A stretch of 6,583 nt of DNA, taken from positions 1-6,583 of the forward strand of contig JAEVZT010000228.1 in NCBI GenBank assembly GCA_023392115.1, written 5' to 3'. Source of the stretch: Chloroflexota bacterium. Its GTDB lineage: Bacteria > Chloroflexota > Anaerolineae > Aggregatilineales > Phototrophicaceae. The notes under the pieces were generated by a model. The model was not told the origin of the DNA, made no database searches, and saw only the letters and a program-made list of their open reading frames with translations. Made by a program: the position numbers and the translations under genes. Below are positions 1-6,564 of the stretch, in pieces. Numbering within the stretch: the stretch's first letter is position 1; every line of letters starts with the position of its first letter.

Positions 1-1285
1 GGTTATCCGCCGCCGTCGAGTAGACCTGCGACTTGCGCGTCGGGATGGTCGTGTTGCGATCGATCATCGGCGTCGCCACGCCGCCGAGCGTATCCACGCC
101 GAGCGTCAGCGGTGTCACGTCGAGCAGCAGGATATCCTTGACGTCGCCGCCGAGCACGCCCGCCTGAATCGCCGCGCCGAGCGCCACGACTTCGTCGGGG
201 TTGACGCCCTTGCTCGGGTCTTTGCCGAAGAAGGCGCGGACGGCTTCCTGCACGGCGGGCATACGAGTCATGCCACCGACGAGGATCACCGTGTCAACGT
301 CTTTCGCCTCCAAACCGGCGTCGCGCAGCGCCGAACGGCACGGCTCGATTGACCGCTGGACGAGGCTCTGCGTCAGGCTTTCGAGCTTGGCGCGCGTGAG
401 CGTCATATTGAGGTGCTTGGGACCGCTGGCATCCGCCGTGATGAACGGCAGGTTGATTTCAGTGCTGAGGACGCTCGACAGCTCGATCTTGGCGCGTTCC
501 GCCGCTTCCTTGAGCCGCTGGAGCGCCTGACGATCGTTGCGCAGGTCGATGCCCTGATCTTTCTTGAACTCGTCGGCGATCCAGTCAATGACGACCTGAT
601 CGAAGTCATCGCCGCCGAGGTAAGTGTCGCCGTTGGTGCTGCGAACTTCGAACACGCCGTCGCCGACTTCGAGGATCGAAATGTCGAACGTGCCGCCGCC
701 GAGGTCGTAAACGGCGATGATGCCGTTCTTTTTCTCGCCCAGCCCGTAGGCGAGGCTCGACGCCGTCGGTTCGTTGATGATACGCAGCACATCAAGACCG
801 GCGATGCGCCCCGCATCCTTGGTCGCGTTACGCTGCGCGTCGTTGAAATACGCCGGAACGGTGATGACCGCCTGCGTCACTGTCTCACCAAGATAGGCTT
901 CGGCGTCCGCCTTGATCTTCTGAAGGATCATCGCCGAGATTTCCGGCGGGCTGTAGTCACGTCCGCCCATGTGAACGCGCACGTCACCATTCGGCGCGGC
1001 GCTCACCTTGTACGGCACGAACTTAAGCGCGCGCTGGACTTCCGGGTCTTCGAACTTGCGACCCATAAAGCGCTTGACCGAGAAAACCGTGTTCTCGGGG
1101 TTGATGACCGCCTGATTGCGCGCCACCTTGCCGACCACGCGCTCGCCGGTCTTCGGGTTGACGGCGACCACCGAAGGGATCAGGCGTCCGCCTTCCGCCG
1201 AAGCGATGACCGTCGGCTCGCCACCTTCCATCACGGCGACAACCGAGTTGGTCGTGCCGAGGTCAATACCGATAATCCTACCCAT
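1..1285 (-). CDS. dnaK: Molecular chaperone DnaK (Hsp70), 3' end cut by window edge
   Basis: Cytosolic ATP-driven Hsp70 chaperone that binds exposed hydrophobic stretches of unfolded proteins, cycling with GrpE and a DnaJ. The visible 428 residues begin [14 protein letters not shown], the first phosphate-binding loop (residues 5-14). They contain a lysine at about 71 matching catalytic Lys70 of E. coli, the second phosphate motif DLGGGTFD at 194-201, and the adenosine motif [11 protein letters not shown] at 333-343. The interdomain linker DILLLD lies near 384-389. The reading frame stays open to base 1, within the start of the substrate-binding domain (NTTIPT, then STAADN), so roughly the last third of a 600-640 residue protein is missing. 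The insert after KRFMGRKF is of the type found in Gram-negative and cyanobacterial DnaK and absent from Firmicutes. The ATG start is preceded by AGGAGA at 1296-1301, 10 nt away. It lies 30 bp downstream of grpE and is presumably co-transcribed with it. Identification is secure. Confidence 0.98.
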   Translation of the reverse strand, partial: MGRIIGIDLGTTNSVVAVMEGGEPTVIASAEGGRLIPSVVAVNPKTGERVVGKVARNQAVINPENTVFSVKRFMGRKFEDPEVQRALKFVPYKVSAAPNGDVRVHMGGRDYSPPEISAMILQKIKADAEAYLGETVTQAVITVPAYFNDAQRNATKDAGRIAGLDVLRIINEPTASSLAYGLGEKKNGIIAVYDLGGGTFDISILEVGDGVFEVRSTNGDTYLGGDDFDQVVIDWIADEFKKDQGIDLRNDRQALQRLKEAAERAKIELSSVLSTEINLPFITADASGPKHLNMTLTRAKLESLTQSLVQRSIEPCRSALRDAGLEAKDVDTVILVGGMTRMPAVQEAVRAFFGKDPSKGVNPDEVVALGAAIQAGVLGGDVKDILLLDVTPLTLGVDTLGGVATPMIDRNTTIPTRKSQVYSTAADN

Positions 1286-1295
1286 ACTCTTTATG

Positions 1296-1301
1296 TCTCC
1301 T
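1296..1301 (-). promoter_or_regulatory. dnaK ribosome binding site
   Basis: AGGAGA on the minus strand, 10 nt before the dnaK ATG and inside the 30-bp grpE-dnaK gap. It supports the MGRIIGID start and independent translation initiation within a shared message. Confidence 0.7.
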
Positions 1302-1315
1302 GTGATAGTGTGTCT

Positions 1316-1897
1316 TTACTGAGCGACGCGCACGAGCGCCGGGCGTATCACCCGATCGCCGATTCGATAACCGCGCTGCATCGTCGCCGTGACGTGACCG
1401 CTTGGCGTCTCATCGGATGCTGCATCCGCCCCGATCGCCTCGTGGATGCTCGGGTCGAACGGCTCTCCAGTCGGATCGACAACGGTGACGTTGTAATCCT
1501 CAAGCACCTTGTTGAGCTTCCGCTGAATCAAGCTCACGCCGTTCACCCATGCGTTCTCGTTCAAATCGGCGGGTATATTCGCCAGAGCGCGCTCAAAGTC
1601 GTCAATGACGGGGAGCAAGCTCTTGATCACATCGCCGGCGGCATAGCTGTGCGTGTCTTTCATTTCGCGATCTACACGTTTCTTGTAGTTCGCGAATTCG
1701 GCGCGCGCTCGCTGCCAGCCTTCCAGATACTCCTGTGCCTGAGCCTGCACCGCCTCAAATTCCTTGTGAGTCACTACCTTTTCTTCCTGTTCTGAGGCGT
1801 CAGCCGTCGATGCACCGCCGTTTGCAGCGTTCTCGGTGGTTGGTTCAGCGCCTTCGACGTGTTGCTCATCGGTCGTGGGTGTTTCTGGTGTGGTCAC
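1316..1897 (-). CDS. grpE: Nucleotide exchange factor GrpE
   Basis: GrpE is the dimeric co-chaperone that opens the DnaK nucleotide cleft, releasing ADP and so resetting the chaperone cycle; in several bacteria it also acts as a thermosensor. The 193-residue product has three parts. An acidic, low-complexity, probably disordered tail covers residues 1-40. A long charged dimerisation helix follows at about 41-105 (it includes WQRARAEFANYKKRVDRE). The C-terminal beta domain carries the family signature FDPSIHEA at about 147-154 and ends with GYRIGDRVIRPALVRVAQ. The length is normal. The start is GTG (1895-1897), chosen because a strong AGGAAGGGAG Shine-Dalgarno stretch lies just upstream and the family's variable N-terminus follows directly. 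It lies between hrcA (127 bp upstream) and dnaK (30 bp downstream). A promoter candidate and an inverted repeat precede it, so it probably heads its own grpE-dnaK transcript. Confidence 0.97.
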   Translation of the reverse strand: MTTPETPTTDEQHVEGAEPTTENAANGGASTADASEQEEKVVTHKEFEAVQAQAQEYLEGWQRARAEFANYKKRVDREMKDTHSYAAGDVIKSLLPVIDDFERALANIPADLNENAWVNGVSLIQRKLNKVLEDYNVTVVDPTGEPFDPSIHEAIGADAASDETPSGHVTATMQRGYRIGDRVIRPALVRVAQ

Positions 1898-1904
1898 GCT
1901 TTTT

Positions 1905-1914
1905 CTCCCTTCCT
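1905..1914 (-). promoter_or_regulatory. grpE ribosome binding site (supports GTG start)
   Basis: Purine-rich AGGAAGGGAG on the minus strand, with 7 nt between its end and the GTG codon at 1895-1897. Its strength and spacing decide the unusual GTG start. Confidence 0.75.
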
Positions 1915-1935
1915 ATCAGACAACAAACGCCCCCT

Positions 1936-1962
1936 CACTATGCTTTAGTCAGTGGCATAGTG
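1936..1962 (-). promoter_or_regulatory. 27-bp inverted repeat upstream of grpE, candidate heat-shock operator
   Basis: Perfect 8-bp arms CACTATGC (1936-1943) and GCATAGTG (1955-1962) flank an 11-bp spacer, for a total span of 27 bp. It starts a few bases downstream of the likely transcription start of grpE and ends 38 bp before the GTG. Span and position match those of a CIRCE operator, the known HrcA target, but the arms do not resemble the CIRCE arms TTAGCACTC/GAGTGCTAA. It has no following T-run on the minus strand, so it is not an intrinsic terminator of hrcA. It could be a diverged HrcA site, a site for another regulator, or a 5' leader hairpin. Confidence 0.5.
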
Positions 1963-1972
1963 TAGCAGGGCA

Positions 1973-2002
1973 ATCATAGAATCACGTTAGCATTGACGTA
2001 AA
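1973..2002 (-). promoter_or_regulatory. Candidate sigma70-type promoter for grpE-dnaK
   Basis: On the minus strand, TTTACG (1997-2002, 4 of 6 to consensus) is followed after 18 bp by TATGAT (1973-1978, 5 of 6). Transcription would start near 1966, just ahead of the inverted repeat at 1936-1962. This is pattern reading only; no start site is known. Confidence 0.45.
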
Positions 2003-2024
2003 ACTAGCGCAGAATTTCGGGTAA

Positions 2025-3104
2025 CTACGTTGCCGCTTCGCCTTCCTCGCCCGCCGGTAAACTGGCGTAGGCGTTCGTCAGCATCGAGGTCATGACGCCG
2101 GAGATGTAGCTCACGGCGCTGATCGCGCGCCCGTAGTTGATATGCGTCGGTCCAAGCACGCCGACCGCGCCGCTGGCATGTCCGGGCACACCGTAGCGGC
2201 TGAGTATGACCGTCAGGTGACTGAGTTCTTCCCAGCGCCCATTGCCGGCGATCACCACCTGCACGCTGTTGATCAGCGGCGTCAGCACGTCGTTGAGGAT
2301 CATGTTGAGGATGGCATGTTCCTCAAACACGCGGACGGCTTGCTGCGCGCCTTCGTTGTTGGAAAACGTGCTGATCAGTTCGCTCAAGCCTTCGCGGTAA
2401 ATCAGGCGCACCTGATTGGTGTCGGCTTTCTCCATCACCTCGGCGATCAGTTCCATTACCTCACGTTCAAGCAGCTGCATCTGCACGCCGCGCACGCGGA
2501 CTTCCTTTGCGGTCATATCCATGCACATGCCGTTGATCAACGCCGCCGTTTCGCTCAGCTTAGGCTGCGGCAGCGGTTCCGCCAGCGTAATCATCTGCTG
2601 GTGGACAGCGCCTTCCTGCAGGACGAGCACCATCAGCACCAGCCGCCCCTGAATGGCGATCAGTTCGAGGTGTTTAAAGCGGCTGGTTTCGGCGCTCGGC
2701 GGCGTGACGAGCGCGGCGGTCTGCGCGGTGCGCGCCAGCACGGTCGCGGCGATCCGCAGCCATTGTTCGGTTGCCAGCGGCGTGCTTTGCAGGCGCTCGC
2801 TGATGCGCGACTGGTCGCTCGGCGTGATGTCGAGGGGCGTGATCAGGCGCGCGACAAAGTAACGGTAGCCCGCCTGCGTCGGCACGCGCCCGGCAGACGT
2901 ATGCGGCGCGGTGATGTAGCCGAGTTCTTCGAGCACCGCCATTTCATTGCGCACGGTTGCCGAACTGAAGTTCAGGTTGAACTTTTCGACAAGGTGCTTT
3001 GAGCTAACGGGTTCGGGCGTCTGCGTGTACGAGCGCACGATAAGCGCAAGGATTTCTTCTTGACGGCGGGTAAGTTCCGGTAAACGTGAGTCGTCTGGAA
3101 TCAT
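2025..3104 (-). CDS. hrcA: Heat-inducible transcription repressor HrcA
   Basis: HrcA represses chaperone genes at normal temperature by binding CIRCE operators; in characterised bacteria its active fold depends on GroEL. The 359-residue product is close to the usual length of about 340-350. An N-terminal winged helix-turn-helix covers about residues 10-80, with the family-typical LTRRQEEILALIVRSY, PVSSKHLVEKF, SSATVRNEMAVLEELGYI and HTSAGRVPTQAGYRYFV. A long alpha/beta dimerisation and GAF-like region follows, ending with GPTHINYGRAISAVSYIS near 320-340. The ATG at 3102-3104 is preceded by an in-frame stop a few codons upstream (3120-3122), which limits the choice; its Shine-Dalgarno sequence is poor. 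It is divergent from trxA and lies directly upstream of grpE-dnaK, its expected targets. No canonical CIRCE sequence is visible in the window, so its local operator is uncertain. Confidence 0.97.
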   Translation of the reverse strand: MIPDDSRLPELTRRQEEILALIVRSYTQTPEPVSSKHLVEKFNLNFSSATVRNEMAVLEELGYITAPHTSAGRVPTQAGYRYFVARLITPLDITPSDQSRISERLQSTPLATEQWLRIAATVLARTAQTAALVTPPSAETSRFKHLELIAIQGRLVLMVLVLQEGAVHQQMITLAEPLPQPKLSETAALINGMCMDMTAKEVRVRGVQMQLLEREVMELIAEVMEKADTNQVRLIYREGLSELISTFSNNEGAQQAVRVFEEHAILNMILNDVLTPLINSVQVVIAGNGRWEELSHLTVILSRYGVPGHASGAVGVLGPTHINYGRAISAVSYISGVMTSMLTNAYASLPAGEEGEAAT

Positions 3105-3128
3105 AGGATACAGTAAGCCTTACCACCA

Positions 3129-3157
3129 CTGACTTGTGCCGTATTTCACGGTATGAT
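3129..3157 (+). promoter_or_regulatory. Candidate promoter for trxA
   Basis: On the plus strand, CTGACT (3129-3134, 4 of 6) and TATGAT (3152-3157, 5 of 6) are 17 bp apart. Transcription would start near 3164, giving a leader of about 43 nt. It overlaps the initial transcribed region and -10 area of the divergent hrcA promoter candidate. The -35 match is modest. Confidence 0.4.
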
Positions 3158-3160
3158 TGC

Positions 3161-3189
3161 ATCTTATCATATCAAAAGTTGAGCGTCAA
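3161..3189 (-). promoter_or_regulatory. Candidate promoter for hrcA
   Basis: On the minus strand, TTGACG (3184-3189, 5 of 6 to the -35 consensus) and TAAGAT (3161-3166, 4 of 6 to the -10) are separated by exactly 17 bp. The leader to the hrcA ATG would be about 50 nt. A minor imperfect inverted repeat, ccgt-attTc-acgg (3139-3151), falls close to the predicted start. The -35 box sits only about 17 bp from the trxA start codon on the other strand. Confidence 0.5.
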
Positions 3190-3196
3190 AACCGCG

Positions 3197-3204
3197 AGGA
3201 GAGG
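3197..3204 (+). promoter_or_regulatory. trxA ribosome binding site
   Basis: Purine run AGGAGAGG just before the ATG at 3207-3209. AGGAG at 3197-3201 leaves 5 nt to the start codon. It fixes the start at MSVKTFEATT. Confidence 0.75.
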
Positions 3205-3206
3205 AC

Positions 3207-3536
3207 ATGAGCGTGAAGACGTTTGAAGCGACAACCGGTAATTTCCAGAACGAAGTCTTGAAATCGGACACGCCGGTGCTTGTCGATTTCTGGGCAGAAT
3301 GGTGCACCCCATGCAAGATGATCGCGCCGATGGTCGATCAGATTGCCAATGAATATCAGGGTAAGCTGCGCGTCGCCAAGCTGGACGCCGATGCCCACCC
3401 TGACGTGCTGATGCAGTACGGCATCATGAGCATCCCGACGCTGGTTTTGTTCAAGGGCGGTCAGCCGGTCGTCCGCATCACCGGTTTCCAGCCGAAGGAT
3501 CGTATCACCAACCAGTTGAAGCCGCATCTCGGCTAA
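3207..3536 (+). CDS. trxA: Thioredoxin, WCTPC active site
   Basis: Small cytoplasmic dithiol oxidoreductase that reduces disulfides in target proteins and is itself re-reduced by thioredoxin reductase (not in the window). The 109 residues match the family's usual length and form one complete thioredoxin fold. Active site WCTPC spans residues 32-36 with redox cysteines 33 and 36. The buried aspartate is D27 (VLVDFWA), the conserved lysine is K57, and cis-proline is P77 (SIPTLVLF). The second active-site position between the cysteines is the usual proline, but the first is threonine rather than the usual glycine; such variants occur in true thioredoxins and may shift redox potential slightly. 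There is no signal peptide, so periplasmic TlpA/DsbE types are unlikely. It is a monocistronic gene, divergent from hrcA and closed by its own terminator. Confidence 0.95.
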   Translation: MSVKTFEATTGNFQNEVLKSDTPVLVDFWAEWCTPCKMIAPMVDQIANEYQGKLRVAKLDADAHPDVLMQYGIMSIPTLVLFKGGQPVVRITGFQPKDRITNQLKPHLG

Positions 3537-3559
3537 ATAGACAAGCGCAGAACATGAGG

Positions 3560-3585
3560 ACGCCCATCACCTGACGGGCGTTTTT
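3560..3585 (+). terminator. Intrinsic terminator of trxA
   Basis: GC-rich stem CGCCC (3561-3565) pairs with GGGCG (3576-3580), with possible extra T-A and C-G pairs inside the loop, followed directly by TTTTT (3581-3585). It lies 24 bp after the trxA stop. Its T-run overlaps the stop codon (3585-3587) of the convergent kinase gene. Read from the minus strand the hairpin lacks a following T-run, so it is probably not an efficient terminator for the kinase. Confidence 0.8.
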
Positions 3586-6437
3586 CATTCCTCGTGCAGC
3601 GGGACTGTCAGATGGAACGTCGTGCCGCTGCCGATCTCGCTCTCGACCCAGATATCGCCGCCGTGACGCTCGACAAGGGCGCGCGTGATCGCCAAGCCTA
3701 AGCCCGTGCCCGGCTGTTCGCGTGCCGCCGGGTTGTCGCTGCGGAAGTAGGGCGTGAATAGGCGGGCGAGATCGTCGCCGCTCATGCCGATGCCGCTGTC
3801 CTCGACTGTGACGTGCAGCACATTCGGCGACTGCTCCGTTTCAACGTGCGCCGCGACGACGATCGAGCCGCCTTCGGGCGTGTATTTGTGCGCGTTGCTG
3901 ATCAGATTCGTCATCACCTGAATCATGCGGTTCTCGTCGGCGTGGATGCGCGGCAGATCGGCGGCTACGTCGAGCGCCAGTCGCTGCCCCTTGTCGTCGA
4001 TCTGCTTTTGCAGCGGGCGCAGCGTCTCAATGAGGACTGTATTGAAATCAACAGCCTCGAAGGTCATGCGCAGGTTGTTCGTCTGGAGCTTCGTCACGTC
4101 GTTCAGGTCGCTGATGAGCGTGTTCATGCGATCGGCGTTCGAGCGAATGGTAGTGAGGAAGTTGCGCTGCATGTCGCTCACCTGTCCGACCGCGCCCGAC
4201 AGCAGCACATCGGCATAGCCCTTGATCGACGTGAGCGGGTTCTTCAGCTCGTGCGCCACGAAAGACACAAACTCGCTCTTGGACTCGTTGGCGCGCATAA
4301 GTTCGGCGTACAACTGCGCGTTGGCAATGGCGATGCTGGCGTGTTCAGCGAGGCGCTGCAAGAACGGCATATCCGCCAGCCGCAGGCGCGGTTCGCGGTT
4401 CGTCTCCAAAACCATAATCGCGCTGACGCTGCCGCCCGACAGCATCGGCAGCGTGATCTGGCTGATCGCGCCGCGCAGCGACGGGACGTAGTGCGGATCG
4501 ATGCTCACGTCGGGCACGAGTTCCGGCTGGCGCGTGCGCATCGTCCGGCTGACAATCCCCCGATCGAGCGGGTAGATATCGTCCTGCGCTCCTTCGGGAA
4601 CGTCATCGTCGCCGTAGCCGCTCTTGTAGACGACGTGCAGGCGCGGCGGATCAGGCAGGACGACGCCAAGCAGCCCGGCGGTCGCGCCGGTATTCGCCAC
4701 CGCCCAGTGGATCGTCAGTTCCGCCACCTTCGCCAGATCGAGCGAGCGATTGAGCGCCACGTCGATCCGTTCGAGCGCCTCAAGCTCGCTGACGCGCTCT
4801 GAAAGCTGAAAATCCGTCAGTTGGAACAGGCGCGCGTTCTCGATGGCGACTGCCGCCTGTCCGGCAAAGGCGTTCAGCAGTTCGGCGTCATCGCGGCTGA
4901 AAATGCCGCCGCTGCGCTTGTTCATCACTTCGAGCACGCCAATCACCCTGTCTTGCGTGATCAGCGGCACGGCGAGGACGTTGGTTGTCTTGAAATCGCT
5001 GCCGGACAACTCGCCGTGCCAGCGCCGGTCGCTCGCCACGTCGTTGACGATCACCGACTGTCCGGTTGCCGCGACTTCGCCCACCAGACCGCGCTGCGCC
5101 GGGATGCGCGAACCGATCACGTCCTGTTCTGCACCGCCGACGACGACGCGGAACTCAAGATCGCCGCTGCCGTCGTCGGCAGTCAGCAGCAGCGATCCGG
5201 CTTCGACGTTGAGGATGTCGGTCGCGCTGGCGGTGATCAGCTTGAGCAGCGCTTCAAGGTTCGCTTCCGACGCGACGAGCCGGCGGCTGATGTCGTTGAG
5301 CGCCGCGAGCTGGCGCGCGCGCATCTGTGTTTCGGCGAACAAACGCGCTTTATCGAGCGAGGTTGCCGCCAGCGAGCCGATGTCCATGAAGATCTTCTGC
5401 TGCTCGGCGCTGAAAACCGTATCGGCGTCTGCCGCGCCGACCGACATCACGCCGAACGTGTTTCCGCCCGCCGACAGCGGCACGCCCATCCACGCCCGCA
5501 GCGTCGGGTCTTCATAGATCACCGCGCCGCCGCGTTCTTCAAGCAGCTTGCCGTAATTCGCCGTCCGCACCGGCTGACCGCCGCGCATGACTTCGCTGAA
5601 CGGATCGCTGCCCTGCCGCCAGCGCAGCCCTTCCTTGTCGCGGTAGCGCTCGCCATCTTCGAGGAAGAAGGCGTGATACAGTTCATTGGTGCTGGCGTCA
5701 TGCAGCGTAATGTAGAAATGCGACGACTGGACGAGCTTGCCCGCCTGCGCGCTGATCAATTCGAGCAGGTCGTCGAAGTCGATGGTGAAGTTGACGGCTT
5801 GGCTCACTTGAGACAGCACGTCCAGCTCGCGCACGCGTTGTTCGAGCGATGCGACCACCTGCGCGCGCTCAACCGCGACGCTCATTTGCGCCGTGAGCTT
5901 GTGCAGGAAGCGCAGGTCTTCCGCTGTATAGTCGGTCTCATTCGACTGGGGTGGGGTGATGACGACAAATCCGGCGAGGCGTTTCGTGCCGCGCAAGCCG
6001 ATCACGACCTGCGCCTTGAGGATCATCAAGCGCGGGCGTTCGACCACCAAGTCGGGCGACCAGCGCTCGCCGGGCGCGAGGTGGATGACCGGATCGCCGT
6101 TTAGCAGGCGGTCAGCAAGGGTGCTCGACGCGCTGAAGCGAATGTCCGTCCCTTCGGCGGCGTAATCGCCCGTCGCCCGTTCCGGCAGGAAGATGAAAAC
6201 GCGGTCGGGCAGCAGCGCCGCCTCGATCTGGGCGCGAAACTCCACCAGCACCGCGTCGAACGTCGGCAGCGACGCCAGTTTCGCGGCGAAATCTTCAACC
6301 CGCCGCGTATCGTCGGCGCGCGGCTGCAAACGCGACCCCAGCGGCGCGATCAGCGCGGCGCGAACGCGCCTGTCAACCCGAGTCAACAACTGCTTCGCGG
6401 CGGACATGGGACTGACATCGGTTGTATCGGCGCTCAT
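3585..6437 (-). CDS. Soluble sensor histidine kinase with four tandem GAF domains
   Basis: A 950-residue cytoplasmic two-component sensor kinase that should autophosphorylate on histidine and pass phosphate to an unlinked response regulator. GAF-like modules lie at about 55-195 (the most degenerate), 205-365, 380-540 and 550-710, each joined to the next by a charged helical linker of coiled-coil character. The HisKA domain is at about 720-785 with H-box FVAHELKNPLTSIKGY, the phospho-acceptor being H729. HATPase_c follows: N-box NLISNAHKYTPEGG (N844 and N848), G1 box DSGIGMS (D880), F-box LFTPYF (893-898) and G2 box GTGLGLAI (910-917). All catalytic motifs are intact. No transmembrane segment, HAMP, PAS or receiver domain is evident, and the protein has no cysteine, so phytochrome-type cysteine-linked bilin and thiol sensing are unlikely; the ligand is unknown. 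The ATG at 6435-6437 is the first start after an in-frame stop at 6447-6449; its Shine-Dalgarno sequence is weak. M11 is an alternative. No partner regulator lies in the window. Confidence 0.93.
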   Translation of the reverse strand: MSADTTDVSPMSAAKQLLTRVDRRVRAALIAPLGSRLQPRADDTRRVEDFAAKLASLPTFDAVLVEFRAQIEAALLPDRVFIFLPERATGDYAAEGTDIRFSASSTLADRLLNGDPVIHLAPGERWSPDLVVERPRLMILKAQVVIGLRGTKRLAGFVVITPPQSNETDYTAEDLRFLHKLTAQMSVAVERAQVVASLEQRVRELDVLSQVSQAVNFTIDFDDLLELISAQAGKLVQSSHFYITLHDASTNELYHAFFLEDGERYRDKEGLRWRQGSDPFSEVMRGGQPVRTANYGKLLEERGGAVIYEDPTLRAWMGVPLSAGGNTFGVMSVGAADADTVFSAEQQKIFMDIGSLAATSLDKARLFAETQMRARQLAALNDISRRLVASEANLEALLKLITASATDILNVEAGSLLLTADDGSGDLEFRVVVGGAEQDVIGSRIPAQRGLVGEVAATGQSVIVNDVASDRRWHGELSGSDFKTTNVLAVPLITQDRVIGVLEVMNKRSGGIFSRDDAELLNAFAGQAAVAIENARLFQLTDFQLSERVSELEALERIDVALNRSLDLAKVAELTIHWAVANTGATAGLLGVVLPDPPRLHVVYKSGYGDDDVPEGAQDDIYPLDRGIVSRTMRTRQPELVPDVSIDPHYVPSLRGAISQITLPMLSGGSVSAIMVLETNREPRLRLADMPFLQRLAEHASIAIANAQLYAELMRANESKSEFVSFVAHELKNPLTSIKGYADVLLSGAVGQVSDMQRNFLTTIRSNADRMNTLISDLNDVTKLQTNNLRMTFEAVDFNTVLIETLRPLQKQIDDKGQRLALDVAADLPRIHADENRMIQVMTNLISNAHKYTPEGGSIVVAAHVETEQSPNVLHVTVEDSGIGMSGDDLARLFTPYFRSDNPAAREQPGTGLGLAITRALVERHGGDIWVESEIGSGTTFHLTVPLHEE

Positions 6438-6460
6438 CGGCTTATCTCAAGAAAGGAATC

Positions 6461-6475
6461 GTACAGCATTTGTAC
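6461..6475. repeat. Short perfect palindrome upstream of the kinase gene
   Basis: GTACA (6461-6465) and TGTAC (6471-6475) are perfect 5-bp arms around a 5-bp spacer, 24 bp upstream of the kinase start codon. The dyad has the size of a dimeric regulator's site. No convincing promoter for the kinase was found around it, and no regulator can be named. A chance palindrome remains possible. Confidence 0.4.
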
Positions 6476-6534
6476 TGATAGTAACATGCACCCCATGATT
6501 TGCTTCTTAACTTTCGCCGCCCCGCGCCCCATCG

Positions 6535-6564
6535 TTGGGGAGAGATGATCGATCCTGCTATAAT
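6535..6564 (+). promoter_or_regulatory. Extended -10 promoter pointing out of the right edge
   Basis: TGCTATAAT (6556-6564) has a perfect TATAAT preceded by the TGn extension. A partial -35, TTGGGG (6535-6540), lies 18 bp upstream. Transcription would start near 6571 and run rightward, so it likely serves a gene outside the window, divergent from the kinase. A small CCCCA-TCGT-TGGGG hairpin (6527-6540) overlaps the -35. Confidence 0.5.

Noticed and set aside
1..8. GGTTATCC at the left edge matching GGATAACC near the right edge (6573-6580)
   Set aside because: An 8-bp match, one copy inside dnaK coding sequence; chance, and not evidence of terminal repeats or an element boundary.
413..1795. 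460-residue open frame on the plus strand
   Set aside because: It lies antisense to dnaK and grpE, runs through both genes and their gap, has arginine/histidine/valine-rich composition typical of GC-rich antisense frames, and shows no domain motif.
1936..1970. Inverted repeat after hrcA as a transcription terminator
   Set aside because: No T-run follows the hairpin on the minus strand; the downstream sequence is AGGGGGCG, so an operator or leader role fits better.
2142..3002. 286-residue open frame on the plus strand opposite hrcA
   Set aside because: A shadow frame caused by codon bias; histidine/arginine-rich low-complexity product with no family resemblance.
3126..3135. CCACTGACT shared between the trxA/hrcA region (plus strand) and the grpE inverted-repeat spacer (minus strand)
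   Set aside because: A single 9-bp match in opposite orientation between two AT-richer intergenic regions is plausible by chance and has no symmetry.
3186..3527. 113-residue open frame on the minus strand opposite trxA
   Set aside because: trxA has a strong ribosome binding site and an unmistakable thioredoxin fold; the opposite frame also overlaps the promoter region and has no motif.
4821..6104. 427-residue open frame on the plus strand (and the 329-residue one at 3813-4802)
   Set aside because: Both are antisense shadows of the kinase gene; alanine/arginine/histidine-rich, with no recognisable motif and no start signals.
6547..6554. GATCGATC palindrome
   Set aside because: A short self-complementary 8-mer of a very common kind, with no further symmetry or context.
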